Shown: piece by piece, positions 62,193-64,000 of the stretch | How positions within the stretch are numbered: position 1 is the stretch's first letter | Layout of the letters: each line of letters starts with the position of its first letter | Assembly: GCA_013204555.1 (NCBI GenBank) | Contig: JABMNO010000058.1 | Location: 1-64,000 of the forward strand | Direction of reading: 5' to 3' | DNA: 64,000 bases | DNA from: Chloroflexota bacterium | GTDB taxonomy: Bacteria; Chloroflexota; Dehalococcoidia; Lucifugimonadales; Lucifugimonadaceae | Program-made: the position numbers and the translations under genes | The notes under the pieces: generated by a model | Databases searched by the model: none | What the model saw: only the letters and a program-made list of their open reading frames with translations | Told to the model about the DNA's origin: nothing

Positions 62193-63731
62193 ATGAGCAA
62201 TTCAATTGTCACACAGGCTTTTGGTGATGACGCTACGAGTATTGCTGAGCGCATCTCGCTCCGGGACCATACCCTGTGGTCTGATTCTCCAGATGAGGTC
62301 TCTAACCGCCTGGGGTGGCTCGATATAGCGAGTCGGATGCAAGGTGAGATCGCCGATCTGGCTGCCGTGGCCGATTCTATAAAAGCTGATGGCTTCACAA
62401 ATGCTGTGCTCCTTGGCATGGGCGGCAGCAGCCTGGGGCCTGAGGTCTTGCGGCGTTCAATTGGCAGCGCTGCGGGATTCCCAACACTGCGAGTAGTCGA
62501 CTCAACCTCGCCGGAGGTCATAACCGCGCTCAGGTCAGAGATTGATCTCGCGACGACGCTGTTCATCGTGTCGTCGAAATCAGGCTCTACGATCGAACCT
62601 AATGCGTTATACGCGTATTTTAGAGACGCGTTGGAAGTAACCGTGGGCTCAAGCGCCGGTTCTCATTTCGTGGCGGTAACGGATGCCGGGTCTTCGCTTG
62701 AGGCACTTGGGATGGACGCAGGATTCCGCAGGATATTTATTGCTGATCCAAACATCGGCGGACGTTACTCCGTACTCTCACATTTCGGACTCGTCCCTGC
62801 TGCCATTGCCGGAGTGGACATATCAAGACTTCTAGATAGCGCTGTCGTAATTGAGCAGCAACTCCAACCGGAAGCAGACGTTAACGAATCACTGGCATGG
62901 CGAATCGCTGCTGAACTCACCCTCGCGCATCGGAGCGGCAGAGACAAAATCACGTTTATTGAAGACGGGAATTCCAATGGATTTGGACTTTGGGCCGAGC
63001 AGTTGTTGGCTGAAAGCCTTGGCAAAGACGCGCTGGGCCTCATCCCGATTGCCAACGAGCCGAAACTGCGGGATAACGCGTACGGTGGCGACAGGATTGC
63101 GGCACGAATAGGTTCCGGGGGGTCTCCGAGAGACGTTCCCGAAATAGATTCGACGATTTCTGATCCCTACGAACTGGGAGGTCTGTTCCTGGCGTGGGAG
63201 TACGCAACAGCGATTCTCGGAGTTGATCTGGGCATTCAGCCGTTCAACCAGCCAGACGTGCAAGCCGCTAAAGATGCGACCAATCGGGTGCTGGCGGGAC
63301 CGGACAGGGTTTCGCTGGTATCGATCAGTTCGTTGGATGAGTTGCTGGGGAAGCGGCGCACAGGCGACTATCTGGCCATCATGGCGTTCGTACCTGAGAC
63401 AGATGAGATCAATGAGGTACTAATTGAGTTGCGCCGTAGAGTTTCCGAGCGGACAGGGATTGCGACCACGCTGGGATATGGGCCACGGTTCCTTCACTCA
63501 ACCGGCCAGCTGCACAAGGGCGGACCAAATAACATTCTGGCATTCCAGATAACCCAGGGCCACGAGGATAATGCCTACGTACCTGGGAGAAATTTCGGAT
63601 TCGCAGAACTGATTGATGCCCAGGCAGCGGGTGACTTTGATGCTCTAGTAAACGCTGGTCGTCGCGTGGCAAGAGCGCATCTGGCTGGGGATGTGACAAC
63701 TGAGTTACGCACGCTAACCGATTCAATCTAG
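62193..63731 (+). CDS. pgi: Glucose-6-phosphate isomerase (TalPgi-type Pgi domain)
   Basis: About 512 residues from ATG 62193 (MSNSIV), chosen because the preceding 29 codons have a hydrophobic, atypical makeup. Sugar-phosphate isomerase motifs: LGMGGSSLGPEVLRR, VSSKSGSTIEPN, GGRYSVLSHFGLVP and GYGPRFLHSTGQLHKGG. This sequence form is like the Pgi half of fused transaldolase/glucose-6-phosphate isomerase proteins, but the transaldolase half is not attached. It interconverts glucose-6-phosphate and fructose-6-phosphate. The next gene encodes 6-phosphogluconate dehydrogenase, so this is a pentose phosphate pathway group. Confidence 0.9.
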   Translation: MSNSIVTQAFGDDATSIAERISLRDHTLWSDSPDEVSNRLGWLDIASRMQGEIADLAAVADSIKADGFTNAVLLGMGGSSLGPEVLRRSIGSAAGFPTLRVVDSTSPEVITALRSEIDLATTLFIVSSKSGSTIEPNALYAYFRDALEVTVGSSAGSHFVAVTDAGSSLEALGMDAGFRRIFIADPNIGGRYSVLSHFGLVPAAIAGVDISRLLDSAVVIEQQLQPEADVNESLAWRIAAELTLAHRSGRDKITFIEDGNSNGFGLWAEQLLAESLGKDALGLIPIANEPKLRDNAYGGDRIAARIGSGGSPRDVPEIDSTISDPYELGGLFLAWEYATAILGVDLGIQPFNQPDVQAAKDATNRVLAGPDRVSLVSISSLDELLGKRRTGDYLAIMAFVPETDEINEVLIELRRRVSERTGIATTLGYGPRFLHSTGQLHKGGPNNILAFQITQGHEDNAYVPGRNFGFAELIDAQAAGDFDALVNAGRRVARAHLAGDVTTELRTLTDSI

Positions 63732-63782
63732 ATAAAAATGTCGGCATAAATCTTCATAGAGCAGAAGGAGAATCAGAGTTTC

Positions 63783-64000
63783 ATGCAACTAGGAATGGTC
63801 GGACTGGGAAGAATGGGTGGCAACATGGCTCGTCGCCTGATTCAGGGCGGGCACGATGTTCACGTATTTGACCCGAACCCGGACACCATCACAGAACTAG
63901 TTAGCGAGCGAGCCGTAGGTGCTCAATCACTGGAAGCGTTGGTTGCTTCGCTCCCAGCTCCCCGCGCTGTCTGGGTGATGGTGCCAGATGGAGCTCCTAC
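63783..64000 (+). CDS. gnd: 6-phosphogluconate dehydrogenase, N-terminal part (runs off window)
   Basis: The first 72 codons from ATG 63783, after an AAGGAG site. LGMVGLGRMGGNMARRL is the Rossmann GxGxxG motif of the 6PGDH/hydroxyisobutyrate family with its typical GRMGGNM, then VHVFDPNPD (NADP-binding turn) and VWVMVP. Position after pgi and the GRMGGNM form favour the YqeC/short-type 6-phosphogluconate dehydrogenase, which oxidises 6-phosphogluconate to ribulose-5-phosphate and CO2. The catalytic residues lie outside the window. Confidence 0.8.
   Translation, partial: MQLGMVGLGRMGGNMARRLIQGGHDVHVFDPNPDTITELVSERAVGAQSLEALVASLPAPRAVWVMVPDGAP

Noticed and set aside
62030-62566. A 178-codon minus-strand frame overlapping the pgi start
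   Set aside because: It lies opposite well-supported Pgi motifs and has shadow-like Ser/Arg/Ile composition.

Overview
The window looks like a chromosomal segment of a free-living bacterium of moderate GC, most plausibly a Chloroflexota member of the SAR202/Dehalococcoidia type. This is inferred from gene content only; there is no rRNA or ribosomal marker gene. Pointers are the solute-binding lipoprotein with a valine/glutamate-rich tether after its lipobox, the set of DUF3604, SelA-like, amidohydrolase, sulfatase and mannonate-dehydratase genes, the ethylbenzene-dehydrogenase-type haem-binding (EB_dh) domains, and the frequent GTG/TTG starts.

Layout. (1) 1-9950, minus: one stop-free frame encoding more than 3,300 residues of a secreted giant repeat protein (signal peptide, CSLREA motif, eight ~125-residue repeats, Cys-motif repeats, PKD domains) that leaves the left edge. 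(2) 10.0-11.6 kb: an integration scar with a truncated transposase, a dead tyrosine integrase and the 3' half of a tRNA-Ala-like sequence. (3) 11.7-13.8 kb: a pentein-type amidinohydrolase followed by a small Arg-rich, probably membrane-targeted protein, then a gene-poor stretch. (4) 13.8-29.4 kb: a catabolic island with DUF3604 protein, two divergent SelA-like PLP enzymes, two related amidohydrolases, an aldo/keto reductase, a sulfatase, a mannonate dehydratase-like enzyme, and a peptide/opine-type ABC importer without its ATPases. (5) 29.6-32.1 kb: a convergent NarL-type two-component pair. (6) 32.3-40.2 kb: a tightly overlapping redox operon with a Tat-type four-cluster Fe-S protein, NrfD-like membrane subunit, anchored Ig-like protein, cytochrome c-EB_dh fusion and a lipoprotein with four tandem EB_dh domains. 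No molybdopterin catalytic subunit is present. (7) 40.4-42.7 kb: a DUF3068-like protein carrying about eighteen 9-residue repeats, and a secreted protein with an acidic tail. (8) 43.0-47.8 kb: OmpR-type regulator, GH3-family adenylate-forming enzyme and multi-TM histidine kinase; the last two overlap. (9) 47.9-64.0 kb: mostly housekeeping and scattered genes: phosphoribosyltransferase, UppP, lipoprotein, cupin, two large FtsX-type permeases, DUF427, Gfo/Idh/MocA, small repeat protein, aldo/keto reductase, double-receiver regulator, then glucose-6-phosphate isomerase followed by the start of 6-phosphogluconate dehydrogenase.

How they work together. The island in (4) reads as uptake and oxidation of sugar-acid, amino-sugar or sulfated organic matter: import, desulfation, deacetylation or amide hydrolysis, PLP-dependent deamination, and dehydration. 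The operon in (6) reads as an electron-transfer module: quinone-side NrfD and Fe-S subunits linked to extracytoplasmic haem proteins, probably under the adjacent sensor/regulator pair. The final genes feed glucose-6-phosphate into the oxidative pentose phosphate pathway. The most unusual items are the catalytic-subunit-less redox operon with five EB_dh copies, the GH3 enzyme locked into a two-component operon, the 9-residue repeat insert in the DUF3068-like protein, and the pentein plus Arg-rich small protein pair.
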